NCBI GenBank assembly: GCA_035536235.1
Contig: DATLOQ010000127.1
Location: 1 to 13,194, forward strand
DNA from: DATLNF01 sp035536235
Lineage (GTDB): Bacteria; Actinomycetota; Actinomycetes; BP-191
DNA: 13,194 nt
Direction: 5' to 3'
The notes under the pieces were generated by a model. The model made no database searches. It was not told where the DNA came from and worked only from the letters and a program-made list of their open reading frames with translations. Made by a program: the position numbers and the translations under genes. Positions 1 through 5,480 of the stretch are shown here, piece by piece. How positions within the stretch are numbered: the stretch's first letter is position 1; each line of letters opens with the position of its first letter.

Positions 1-373
1 CGCCGGCTGCCTCGAGGGCGGCCTTGCCCTTCTCCGCAGCCTCCTTGGTGACCTTCTCCAGCACCGGCTTGGGCGCACCGTCCACGAGGTCCTTGGCCTC
101 CTTGAGGCCGAGGCTCGTCAGCGTGCGCACCTCCTTGATGACCTGGATCTTCTTGTCCCCAGCGGCCTCGAGGATGACGTCGAACTCGTCCTGCTCCGCG
201 GACTCCTCTGCGGCAGCGCTCCCGCCGCCAGCGGAGGGGGCCGCTGCTACGGCGACCGGGGCCGCGGCAGTGACGCCGAAGGTCTCCTCGAACTGCTTCA
301 CGAACTCGCTGAGCTCGATCAGCGTCATCTCCTTGAACGCGTCAAGAAGCTCGTCGGTGCTCATCTTCGCCAT
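1..373 (-). CDS. rplL: 50S ribosomal protein L7/L12 (3' end cut by window)
   Basis: This is the stalk protein of the large ribosomal subunit, present in several copies, which recruits translation GTPases. The reading frame starts MAKMSTDELLDAFKEMT, the standard actinobacterial L7/L12 N-terminal dimerisation domain. A short Ala/Gly-rich hinge follows at about residues 35-55, and then the C-terminal domain with EFDVILEAAGDKKIQVIKEVR and GLKEAKDLVDGAPK. 124 codons are visible; the family is usually about 127-130 residues, so only the last few residues and the stop lie outside the window. The ATG at 373 is preceded by AGAGGAA at a suitable distance. A second in-frame ATG at 364 (MSTDELL) is possible but lacks its own ribosome binding site. 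It lies 66 bp downstream of rplJ, the usual order, and is probably co-transcribed with it from the promoter at 1427-1455. Confidence 0.97.
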   Translation of the reverse strand, partial: MAKMSTDELLDAFKEMTLIELSEFVKQFEETFGVTAAAPVAVAAAPSAGGGSAAAEESAEQDEFDVILEAAGDKKIQVIKEVRTLTSLGLKEAKDLVDGAPKPVLEKVTKEAAEKGKAALEAAG

Positions 374-439
374 GGTGGCGGGTTCCTCTCGGTCGGTGCG
401 GGCGTAGCCCGGCAGGGATGTGCAGGATTGACGGGCCGG

Positions 440-1231
440 TCAGCCCTCGTCTGAGCTCGTCGCTGGGTCGGCCGCTGGCGCGGCCGCGTCGGGACCTTGG
501 TCGGCCGCTGGCGCGGCCTCTGTGGCGCTGTCCTCGGGTGCGGGAGTGCTCTCGGCCGCGGCAGGGGCCTCGGCGTCGTCGGTCGTCTCGGCCGCGGCAG
601 ATGCCTCGGTCGTTGCTGCCTCCTCAGCAGCGGGTGCCTCGTCGGCGGCCGGTGCTGCGTCGGCCGGTGCTGCGTCGGCCGGTGCTGCTTCGGCGGAAGC
701 GGGGGCTGCTGGGCCCTCGCGCTCCACCTTGTCGCGCAGTGCCGCCGCCAGCCGCGCCGCCTGCGACAGCGGTGCCGCGAACAGCGACACAGCCTGGGAC
801 AGCGACGCCTGCATCGCACCGGCGAGCTTGGCGAGGAGCACCTCGCGGCTCTCCAGGTTGGCCAGCTTCGTCACCTCGGCGACCGAGAGCAGCTTGCCCT
901 CGAAGACGCCGCCCTTGATGACGAGCAGCGGCCGCGTCTTGGCGAAGTCGCGGACCACCTTCGCCGTCTCGACGGCGTCGCCGGTGACGAAGGCGATGGC
1001 CGTGGGACCGGAGAGCAGCGCCTCGAGGCCGTCGACCCCCGCATCCCGCGCGGCGATCTTGGTGAGCGTGTTCTTGACGACGGCGTAGCGGGCGTTGCCC
1101 GCCAATGTCCGGCGCAGCTCGGTGAGCTCAGCGACCGTGAGGCCGCGGTACTCCGTGAGCACCGCTCCACCCGTGGCCTGAAACGCCTCGGTGATCTCGG
1201 CCACCGACGCGGTCTTGTCGGGCCTCGCCAT
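440..1231 (-). CDS. rplJ: 50S ribosomal protein L10 with long Ala/Pro/acidic C-terminal tail
   Basis: L10 anchors L7/L12 dimers to 23S rRNA at the base of the ribosomal stalk, and in many bacteria represses its own operon by binding the mRNA leader. The protein is 263 residues. Residues 1 to about 172 match the L10 family (VAEITEAF, EYRGLTVAELTELRR, VVKNTLTKIA, GPTAIAF, LLVIKGG, and the helical L7/L12-binding region around residues 120-170). The remaining 90 or so residues are a low-complexity tail of Ala, Pro, Asp, Glu and Thr, containing three 15-bp tandem repeats. L10 proteins are commonly about 170-180 residues, so the tail is unusually long. The ATG at 1231 has a strong AGGAGG-type site; an in-frame upstream extension to 1279 is rejected because conserved L10 sequence begins at MARPDK. 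The TGA stop lies 66 bp before rplL. Confidence 0.96.
   Translation of the reverse strand: MARPDKTASVAEITEAFQATGGAVLTEYRGLTVAELTELRRTLAGNARYAVVKNTLTKIAARDAGVDGLEALLSGPTAIAFVTGDAVETAKVVRDFAKTRPLLVIKGGVFEGKLLSVAEVTKLANLESREVLLAKLAGAMQASLSQAVSLFAAPLSQAARLAAALRDKVEREGPAAPASAEAAPADAAPADAAPAADEAPAAEEAATTEASAAAETTDDAEAPAAAESTPAPEDSATEAAPAADQGPDAAAPAADPATSSDEG
649..693 (-). repeat. Three 15-bp tandem repeats inside rplJ
   Basis: The plus-strand unit CCGGTGCTGCGTCGG occurs at 649-663, 664-678 and, with one mismatch, 679-693. It encodes repeating Ala-Pro-Ala-Asp-Ala in the L10 tail at about residues 180-194. A further 20-bp word, GGTCGGCCGCTGGCGCGGCC, is present exactly twice, at 466-485 and 499-518, 33 bp apart and in frame. 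This looks like slippage-driven growth of the tail. Confidence 0.9.
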
Positions 1232-1287
1232 GTGCCTCCTGTCCTGTCCTGTCTCGAGCCGGTGACCCGGCCCTGACATGACGGACG

Positions 1288-1365
1288 CCCCTACGCAGGA
1301 GCGCGGGGCGTCGTACGACGGCCGGGGCCGTCGAGGAGGCGAATCCGTGCACCTGCGCAGGTCGC
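1288..1365 (-). promoter_or_regulatory. Putative ribosomal protein L10 leader (autoregulatory RNA)
   Basis: Between its promoter and start codon the rplJ transcript has an untranslated leader of about 190 nt. CCTGCGCAGG (1352-1361) can pair along all ten positions, with one G-U pair, with CCTGCGTAGG (complement of 1290-1299), closing a helix. Inside it sits a 7-bp hairpin (1316-1333). The CUGCGUAGG/GCGCAGGUGC words resemble those of the known L10 leader, the L10-(L12)4 binding site upstream of rplJ in many bacteria. Pairing and position are seen in the sequence; assignment to the L10 leader family is inferred from family knowledge, without a covariance-model search. Confidence 0.65.
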
Positions 1366-1426
1366 CCGACGAGTCGGGGCTTTCGGCTGCCGAGCGGCAG
1401 CGACCGGCGGTCTGTGGCTGTGCTCG

Positions 1427-1455
1427 AGGGTAGGCGGCGAGCCGAGCGCGGTCAA
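1427..1455 (-). promoter_or_regulatory. Sigma-70-type promoter for rplJ-rplL
   Basis: On the minus strand, TTGACC (1450-1455) and TACCCT (1427-1432) are separated by exactly 17 bp. Initiation would be expected near 1420, giving a leader of about 190 nt before the rplJ ATG. It lies in the 273-bp gap between rplA and rplJ, so rplJL can be transcribed independently of the upstream secE-nusG-rplKA genes. The same TACCCT minus-10 box recurs upstream of tRNA-Thr and rpmG in this window. Confidence 0.7.
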
Positions 1456-1504
1456 ACGCGCGGGCCTGCTGGGAAGCGCCCGGCTAGCGCCCCCTCGTCG
1501 AGCA

Positions 1505-2221
1505 CTACTGCGCGTTGGCCTCTTCCATCAGGTTGCGAAGCTTGCTCGGGTCGATGGTGATGCCCGGGCCCATGGTGGTGGCCATCACGACCTTCTTCAG
1601 GTAGCGACCCTTGGCCGACGACGGCTTCGCCCGGGTGACCTCGTCCATCGCCGCGGAGTAGTTGCCGATCAACGCGGCCTCGTCGAAGGAAGCCTTGCCG
1701 ATGACCAGGTGGAGGTTGCCCTGCTTGTCGACTCGGAAGTTGACCTTGCCGCCCTTGATGTCGCCGACCGCCTTCGCGACGTCCATGGTCACCGTGCCCG
1801 TCTTCGGGTTGGGCATCAGACCGCGCGGTCCGAGCACCCGGGCGACCTTGCCGACCTTGCCCATGAGGTCGGGCGTGGCGACGGCGGCATCGAAGTCGAC
1901 GAAGCCGCCGGCCACTCGCTCGATCAGGTCATCCGAGCCGACGAAGTCGGCCCCCGCGGCCTCGGCCTCAGCGGCCTTGGCGCCGGTGGCGAAGACGGCC
2001 ACCCGGACCACCTTGCCGGTGCCGTGCGGGAGGCTCACCGTGCCGCGGACCATCTGGTCGGCCTTGCGCGGGTCGACGCCGAGGACCACCGCCACCTCGA
2101 CGGTCGCGTCGAACTTCGTGGTCGAGGTCTGTCGGATGATCTTGACGGCCTCGAGCGGGGTGTAGATGCGGTCCTTCTCGATCAGCTCTGCGGCCTTGCG
2201 ATAGCTCTTGCTGCGGGGCAC
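1505..2221 (-). CDS. rplA: 50S ribosomal protein L1
   Basis: L1 binds 23S rRNA at the mobile L1 stalk, helping release deacylated tRNA from the E site; in several bacteria it also represses its own operon. The 238-residue protein starts MPRSKSYRKAAELIEKDRIY and contains the L1 hallmarks TTKFDATVEV, GVDPRKADQMVRGTV, LPHGTGK, the signature GKVARVLGPRGLMPNPKTGT, and the C-terminal KKVVMATTMGPGI. The start is GTG at 2221, preceded by AGGAG with a 7-nt spacer. The frame stays open upstream to 2428 but that part overlaps rplK and shows no L1 homology, so it is rejected. It is separated from rplK by 97 bp holding two small hairpins. The stop is TAG. Length and sequence are normal for the family. Confidence 0.97.
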   Translation of the reverse strand: MPRSKSYRKAAELIEKDRIYTPLEAVKIIRQTSTTKFDATVEVAVVLGVDPRKADQMVRGTVSLPHGTGKVVRVAVFATGAKAAEAEAAGADFVGSDDLIERVAGGFVDFDAAVATPDLMGKVGKVARVLGPRGLMPNPKTGTVTMDVAKAVGDIKGGKVNFRVDKQGNLHLVIGKASFDEAALIGNYSAAMDEVTRAKPSSAKGRYLKKVVMATTMGPGITIDPSKLRNLMEEANAQ

Positions 2222-2236
2222 GACGTCTCTCCTGTC

Positions 2237-2271
2237 GTTCGTGGTGCGAACGGACCTACCGCTCTGGCGGT
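2237..2271 (-). promoter_or_regulatory. Two small hairpins in the rplK-rplA spacer
   Basis: In the transcript just upstream of the rplA ribosome binding site, ACCGC-CAGA-GCGGT (complement of 2258-2271) and GTTCG-CACCA-CGAAC (complement of 2237-2251) each form a 5-bp stem, 6 nt apart. They could modulate translation of rplA or serve as an r-protein contact. That is speculation based on position; no known L1-operator motif was confirmed. Confidence 0.35.
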
Positions 2272-2318
2272 CCTCCCACGTGTGGCGGTGCGGTAACGCA
2301 GTAACCAGTGAAGCAGTG

Positions 2319-2750
2319 CTAGTCCTTGACCGTGATGCCCATCGATCGAGCCGTACCGCGAACGATCTGCTCCGCGGCGTCGAGGTCGTTGGCGTTGAGG
2401 TCGGGCAGCTTGGTCTCGGCGATCTCACGCACCTGCGCCTTGCTGACCGACGCGACCTTGGTCTTGTGCGGCTCCCCGCTGCCCTTCTCCACGCCCGCAG
2501 CCTTCTTGAGCAGCACGGCGGCCGGCGGCGTCTTGGTGATGAAGGTGAAGGACCGATCTTCGAAGACCGAGATCTCCACCGGGATCACCAGGCCACGCTG
2601 GCTCTCCGTCTGGGCGTTGTACTGCTTGCAGAACTCCATGATGTTGACGCCATGCTGGCCGAGCGCGGGTCCTACCGGCGGGGCAGGCGTGGCGGCACCA
2701 GCATTGATCTGCAGCTTGATGACCGCGGTGAGCTTCTTCTTGGGAGGCAT
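2319..2750 (-). CDS. rplK: 50S ribosomal protein L11
   Basis: L11 binds the GTPase-associated region of 23S rRNA (the thiostrepton site) and is needed for RelA-type stringent signalling in many bacteria. At 143 residues it has the standard length. It begins MPPKKKLTAVIKLQINAG and contains the proline-rich linker PAPPVGPALGQHGVNIMEFCKQYN of the N-terminal domain (about residues 20-46), then PVEISVFEDRSFTFITKTPPAAVLLKKAAG and the C-terminal RNA-binding domain ending GTARSMGIT. The ATG at 2750 is preceded by AGGAAAG. It follows nusG after 59 bp and precedes rplA by 97 bp, the universal nusG-rplK-rplA arrangement, so it is almost certainly in the transcript that begins upstream of tRNA-Trp. Confidence 0.98.
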   Translation of the reverse strand: MPPKKKLTAVIKLQINAGAATPAPPVGPALGQHGVNIMEFCKQYNAQTESQRGLVIPVEISVFEDRSFTFITKTPPAAVLLKKAAGVEKGSGEPHKTKVASVSKAQVREIAETKLPDLNANDLDAAEQIVRGTARSMGITVKD

Positions 2751-2809
2751 GACACGTCTTTCCTGCTGGATGGAGGCGTGAAGTACGCCGGGACGGATGC
2801 GGCGTACCG

Positions 2810-3745
2810 CTAGAGCTTGGCCACCTGGCTGAATGAGAGCTCGACCGGGGTCTCGCGGCCGAAGATGGAGACGAGGACCTTGAGCTTCTGCGAGTCGGAG
2901 TTGATCTCGTTGATCGTGGCGGGCAGCGTCGCGAAGGGGCCGTCCATGACGGTGATCGACTCACCGACCTCGAACTCGAGCTTGACCGTCGGCTTCGGCT
3001 TCTCCGGCGGCGGAGCGAGGGTGGCGATGACCTCGGCCTTGGACAGCGGCGACGGGCGGGACGTCTGGCCGACGAAGCCGGTGACACCGGGGGTGTTGCG
3101 CACCGCCGACCACGACTCGTCGGTGAGCTCCATCCGGACGAAGAGGTAGCCGGGCAGCTTCTTGCGGATGACGATCTGCCGCTTGCCGTTCTTGACCTCG
3201 TTGACCTCCTCCGTGGGCACCTCGATCTGGAAGATGTAGTCCTCCATGTTGAGGCTGGAGATCCGGGTCTCGAGGTTGGTCTTCACCTTGTTCTCGTAGC
3301 CGGCGTAGGAGTGGATGACGTACCAGTCGCCAGGAGCGTTCTCGAGCGCAGCCGCCATCTCGTTGACTGGCTCGAGCTCCTCCAGCGCAGCATCGTCGGC
3401 ATCGGAGGCACCGTCGGCGGCCTCGTCCGATGCGTCCGCTGCCTCGGCCACCTCAGCCTCGTCAGCGGGCGAACCTGCAGCGGCATCGACCGCAGGAGTC
3501 TCATCCACGTCTGAGCCACTATCGGATGTGGCGTCCTCCGCAAGGGCAGGGGTGTCCTGCGCCGGAGCTGCCGGGGTGTCCTGCGCTGCAGTTGCCGGGG
3601 TGTCCTCGTCAGCAGGAATCTCGGCCTCGCGCAGCAGCTGGTCGAGATCGAGGCCGCCGGTGGGGGCGGCGTCCTGCTCGACGGCGTCATCGGGCGGCGA
3701 ACCCGGCGAGTCCTGCTCGTCGAAGGTCAGGGAGTTGTCGGACAC
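2810..3745 (-). CDS. nusG: Transcription termination/antitermination factor NusG with long acidic N-terminal extension
   Basis: NusG binds RNA polymerase through its NGN domain and, through its KOW domain, contacts Rho or ribosomal protein S10. The protein is 311 residues. Residues 1 to about 137 form an Asp/Glu/Ala/Thr/Pro-rich extension, including the octapeptide repeats DTPATAAQ, DTPAAPAQ and DTPALAED (residues 48-71). The NGN domain runs from about 139 (GDWYVIHSYAGYENKVK) to about 245, with the conserved KKLPGYLFVRM and NTPGVTGFVG. The KOW domain is about 257-308 (VGESITVMDGPFA, VLVSIFGRETPVELSFSQV). E. coli NusG is about 181 residues; actinobacterial forms often carry an acidic extension, and this one is long. 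The start is GTG at 3745 after AAGGA with a 9-nt spacer. It is 48 bp downstream of secE. Confidence 0.96.
   Translation of the reverse strand: MSDNSLTFDEQDSPGSPPDDAVEQDAAPTGGLDLDQLLREAEIPADEDTPATAAQDTPAAPAQDTPALAEDATSDSGSDVDETPAVDAAAGSPADEAEVAEAADASDEAADGASDADDAALEELEPVNEMAAALENAPGDWYVIHSYAGYENKVKTNLETRISSLNMEDYIFQIEVPTEEVNEVKNGKRQIVIRKKLPGYLFVRMELTDESWSAVRNTPGVTGFVGQTSRPSPLSKAEVIATLAPPPEKPKPTVKLEFEVGESITVMDGPFATLPATINEINSDSQKLKVLVSIFGRETPVELSFSQVAKL
3549..3620 (-). repeat. 24-bp tandem repeats inside nusG
   Basis: Three consecutive 24-bp units (3549-3572, 3573-3596, 3597-3620) each begin GGGGTGTCCT on the plus strand. The first two are close copies and the third matches only in its first half. 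They encode the octapeptides DTPALAED, DTPAAPAQ and DTPATAAQ in the acidic N-terminal extension. The units divide exactly into codons, as expected for in-frame expansion of a disordered segment. Confidence 0.85.
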
Positions 3746-3793
3746 AGGTGCGATTCCTTTTCGAGGTTTGCGGGTGGGCGCCGGGTGAGCGAC

Positions 3794-4072
3794 CTAGCCG
3801 AAGAGCGCGCCGACGAACTTCACGAAGCCGAAGTCGAAGGCAGCCACCAGCGACACCATGAAGGTCACGAAGACCAGGACGACGATCGTGTAGCCGATCA
3901 GCTCCTGCCGGGTCGGCCAGATGACCTTGCGCAGCTCCGCGACGACCTCCCGGTAGAGCAGGGCAACCCGACCGAACGGGCCGCGGCGCTTGTTGCGCGC
4001 TCCAGCACCCTTGCCGCCCGCTGCCGGGGCAGGCTGCGGCGTCGGTGCGTCGGTCGTCGTGCTGCTCACCAT
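3794..4072 (-). CDS. secE: Preprotein translocase subunit SecE
   Basis: SecE is the small essential subunit of the SecYEG protein-conducting channel in the cytoplasmic membrane, clamping SecY. The 92-residue protein has a disordered Pro/Ala/Gly-rich N-terminus, a basic stretch (ARNKRRGPFGR, residues 25-35), the amphipathic SecE signature REVVAELRKVIWPTRQEL (41-58), and one transmembrane helix at about 60-80. This single-membrane-span architecture is typical of actinobacteria. Start choice: ATG at 4072 is immediately followed by GTG at 4069. The nearby GAGG lies 3 nt from the ATG but 6 nt from the GTG, so GTG may be the true start; the difference is one residue. The gene lies 42 bp downstream of tRNA-Trp and 48 bp upstream of nusG. 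Confidence 0.95.
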   Translation of the reverse strand: MVSSTTTDAPTPQPAPAAGGKGAGARNKRRGPFGRVALLYREVVAELRKVIWPTRQELIGYTIVVLVFVTFMVSLVAAFDFGFVKFVGALFG

Positions 4073-4114
4073 CGTCCTCGTCTTCTTCTCGCCTGATGCC
4101 GGTGCGGTGCGGAG

Positions 4115-4187
4115 CAGGGCAGGAGGGACTTGAACCCCCAACCGCCGGTTTTGGAGACCGGTGCTCTACCAATTGAGCCACTGCCCT
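4115..4187 (-). tRNA. tRNA-Trp (CCA anticodon)
   Basis: The minus strand folds into a full 73-nt cloverleaf. The acceptor AGGGCAG pairs with CTGCCCT, the D arm is GCTC/GAGC, the anticodon stem is CCGGT/ACCGG with loop CTCCAAA (anticodon complement of 4152-4154), and the T arm is GGGGG/CCCTC with loop TTCAAGT. The discriminator base is G, as is usual for tRNA-Trp, and CCA is not encoded. Its place immediately before secE is the classic actinobacterial arrangement, so it is probably processed from the 5' end of the secE-nusG-rplKA transcript. Confidence 0.97.
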
Positions 4188-4251
4188 CCGAGCACGCGGT
4201 GACCCTGTCCTCGGGCGTGCCGAGACCAAGGCGCACGCACCCAGACCCCGC

Positions 4252-4280
4252 AGTGTACGTCGGACGTCCGGCGCGGCCAA
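4252..4280 (-). promoter_or_regulatory. Sigma-70-type promoter for tRNA-Trp-secE-nusG-rplKA
   Basis: On the minus strand TTGGCC (4275-4280) and TACACT (4252-4257) are spaced by exactly 17 bp. Initiation near 4245 would give a short leader of about 58 nt before the tRNA-Trp 5' end at 4187. It lies between the anti-sigma stop (4324) and the tRNA, the only non-coding stretch where a promoter for this operon could sit. Confidence 0.65.
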
Positions 4281-4304
4281 CCTGGCCAAGGCTCGCGGAC
4301 GCAG

Positions 4305-4324
4305 ACCCGCAGACTGGTCTGGGT
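4305..4324 (-). terminator. Weak hairpin after the anti-sigma gene
   Basis: Directly at the anti-sigma stop, the minus-strand transcript can pair ACCC with GGGT and AGA with TCT around a small loop, with a 2-nt bulge. No U-tract follows. It may separate the sigma/anti-sigma transcript from the tRNA-Trp promoter, but it is weak and its function is not demonstrated. Confidence 0.25.
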
Positions 4325-4782
4325 CAGGCGGACTCCGCCGCCAGCGCCCGCCGGGAGCGAAGCGCTCGCCAGGCGAGCATGCCGAGCCCGGCAGCGGCGA
4401 ACGCGCCGACACCGGCGGAGGCAGCGGCCACTCCCGGGCGGGTGCCGCTCACCACGCCGCGGCCGTAGACAGCGGCAGTCGCGCGGGCGCTGGGGGCGGC
4501 CGCCGCGGCCAGCAGCGCCGGCAGCAGGCCATCGGGGGGCGCCACCGAGGTCGACCCCAGCTCGGCGAGCGTACGACGCACGGCCCGGTGCCCGGCCGCG
4601 GCCGCAGCGCAGTCCGAGCAGTCCGCCACGTGCGCGCGAACCTCCGCCGCGCGCCCGGTGCTCAGCTCGTGGCCGTCCAGGCCGGGCAGGTCAGGTCGGA
4701 CCGTCGCGCAGGTCCCGGGCGGCGATGCGGCCAAGCGCTTCGCGGCCCCCGATCGGTCTGCGTTCTCACTCCAGCGGCTCAC
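4324..4782 (-). CDS. Putative zinc-binding, membrane-anchored anti-sigma factor
   Basis: This is probably the inhibitor of the ECF sigma factor encoded immediately upstream. The 152-residue protein contains H51-VAD-C55-SD-C58, a perfect Hx3Cx2C zinc-binding anti-sigma (ZAS) signature. It is preceded by C25 and the GLDGHELS segment, matching the usual zf-HC2 layout. One hydrophobic Ala/Gly-rich segment at about 115-138 could cross the membrane, followed by a short basic end (RALRSRRALAA), which suggests the N-terminal sigma-binding domain is cytoplasmic. The start is GTG at 4782, overlapping the sigma stop as GTGA, which strongly suggests translational coupling. The signal sensed is unknown; a Cys/His zinc site can be redox-sensitive, as in RsrA, but not all ZAS proteins are. 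Function is inferred from the motif and the pairing. Confidence 0.8.
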   Translation of the reverse strand: MSRWSENADRSGAAKRLAASPPGTCATVRPDLPGLDGHELSTGRAAEVRAHVADCSDCAAAAAGHRAVRRTLAELGSTSVAPPDGLLPALLAAAAAPSARATAAVYGRGVVSGTRPGVAAASAGVGAFAAAGLGMLAWRALRSRRALAAESA

Positions 4783-5384
4783 GCGCTGCCCCTTCTCGCC
4801 CGGCGCGGCAGCCGGGTCACGGTGTCGTCGGACAACGAGGCGCGCAGCCGCTCGCGGGCACGGAACAGGCGCACCTTCACGGCCGTCTCGGACAGCCCGG
4901 TCAGCGTCGCGACCTCGGCTGTCGAGAGCCCCTCGACGTCTCTGAGCAGCACGATGGTGCGGGACGACTCCGGCAGGGCGGCCACGGCGGCCTGAGCCCG
5001 CGTCAGCAGCTCGGCCCGCTCGGCGCGCTCCTCCGGCCCTGGGTCCGGGTCGGCGATGGTGTCGTACCCAGACTCCCCCGGAGCCCCCACGGGCACCCGG
5101 CCGAGCATCGGGCGCCGAGCCCGCCTGCGCATCGACGTCAGCGCAGTGTTGACGGTCACCCGGTGCAGCCAGGTGGCAAAGCTGGACTCACCACGAAAGC
5201 CCGCCACGGAGCGCAGCACCCGCACGAAGACCTCCTGTGTGACGTCCGCAGCCTCCTCGCGGTCACGGACGAGCCGCAGCGCGAGGTTGTAGACGTCGGT
5301 GTAGGTCGCCCGAATCAGGGCATCGAGGGCGCCGGGCTCGCCACGCTGGCAGGCCCGGACGACCCCGGGGTCGACGTCCATCAT
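4779..5384 (-). CDS. ECF-type RNA polymerase sigma factor
   Basis: This is a sigma-70-family factor of the extracytoplasmic-function group, expected to redirect RNA polymerase to a small regulon. The 201-residue protein has region 2 at about 22-90 (YTDVYNLALRLVRDREEAADVTQEVFVRVLRSVAGF, then FATWLHRVTVNTALTSMRRR) and region 4 at about 125-182 (LPESSRTIVLLRDVEGLSTAEVATLTGLSETAVKVRLFRARERL), joined by an acidic linker. There is no region 1.1 or 3, and no C-terminal SnoaL-type extension. Two adjacent ATG codons occur; the first (5384) is 9 nt from AAGGGAG and is chosen. An upstream in-frame extension to 5723 overlaps the divergent aminotransferase and is rejected. Its stop overlaps the anti-sigma start. 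Divergent transcription from the aminotransferase leaves a 96-bp shared control region. Confidence 0.93.
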   Translation of the reverse strand: MMDVDPGVVRACQRGEPGALDALIRATYTDVYNLALRLVRDREEAADVTQEVFVRVLRSVAGFRGESSFATWLHRVTVNTALTSMRRRARRPMLGRVPVGAPGESGYDTIADPDPGPEERAERAELLTRAQAAVAALPESSRTIVLLRDVEGLSTAEVATLTGLSETAVKVRLFRARERLRASLSDDTVTRLPRRARRGSA

Positions 5385-5419
5385 GGAATTGGACTCCCTT
5401 GGGTCATTGGAGTTACCTC

Positions 5420-5463
5420 CGGGGTGAAGAGCTGCCCCTCCGCAGCCTCTCGCAGTCACCCCG
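5420..5463. repeat. Perfect 8-bp inverted repeat in the sigma/aminotransferase divergent region
   Basis: CGGGGTGA at 5420-5427 and TCACCCCG at 5456-5463 are exact reverse complements separated by 28 bp. They occupy most of the 96-bp gap between the two divergent starts. They could be two half-sites for a DNA-binding regulator (centre-to-centre 36 bp, between three and four helical turns) or the foot of a hairpin in the aminotransferase leader, ending just before its AAAGG site. Confidence 0.55.
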
Positions 5464-5480
5464 CTTTCGAAAGGCTTCTC

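Noticed and set aside
649..693. Short tandem repeats as a possible CRISPR or satellite
   Set aside because: The units are 15 bp, directly adjacent with no spacers, and in frame inside rplJ.
497..1276. Plus-strand open frames over rplJ (259 and 188 codons)
   Set aside because: They are antisense shadows of a GC-rich gene whose real product is unmistakably L10.
3687..4412. Minus-strand 241-codon frame across tRNA-Trp and secE
   Set aside because: It runs through a tRNA gene and overlaps secE in another frame; the translation is low-complexity without recognisable domains.
5389..5418. TTGGAC...TTACCT as an aspC promoter
   Set aside because: The 18-bp spacing is acceptable but the minus-10 is poor and it sits at the sigma ribosome binding site; not convincing enough to list.
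4725..5480. N-terminal extension of the aminotransferase frame back to 4725
   Set aside because: It overlaps the ECF sigma gene antisense, shows no aminotransferase homology, and the ATG at 5481 has a good ribosome binding site and the family N-terminus.
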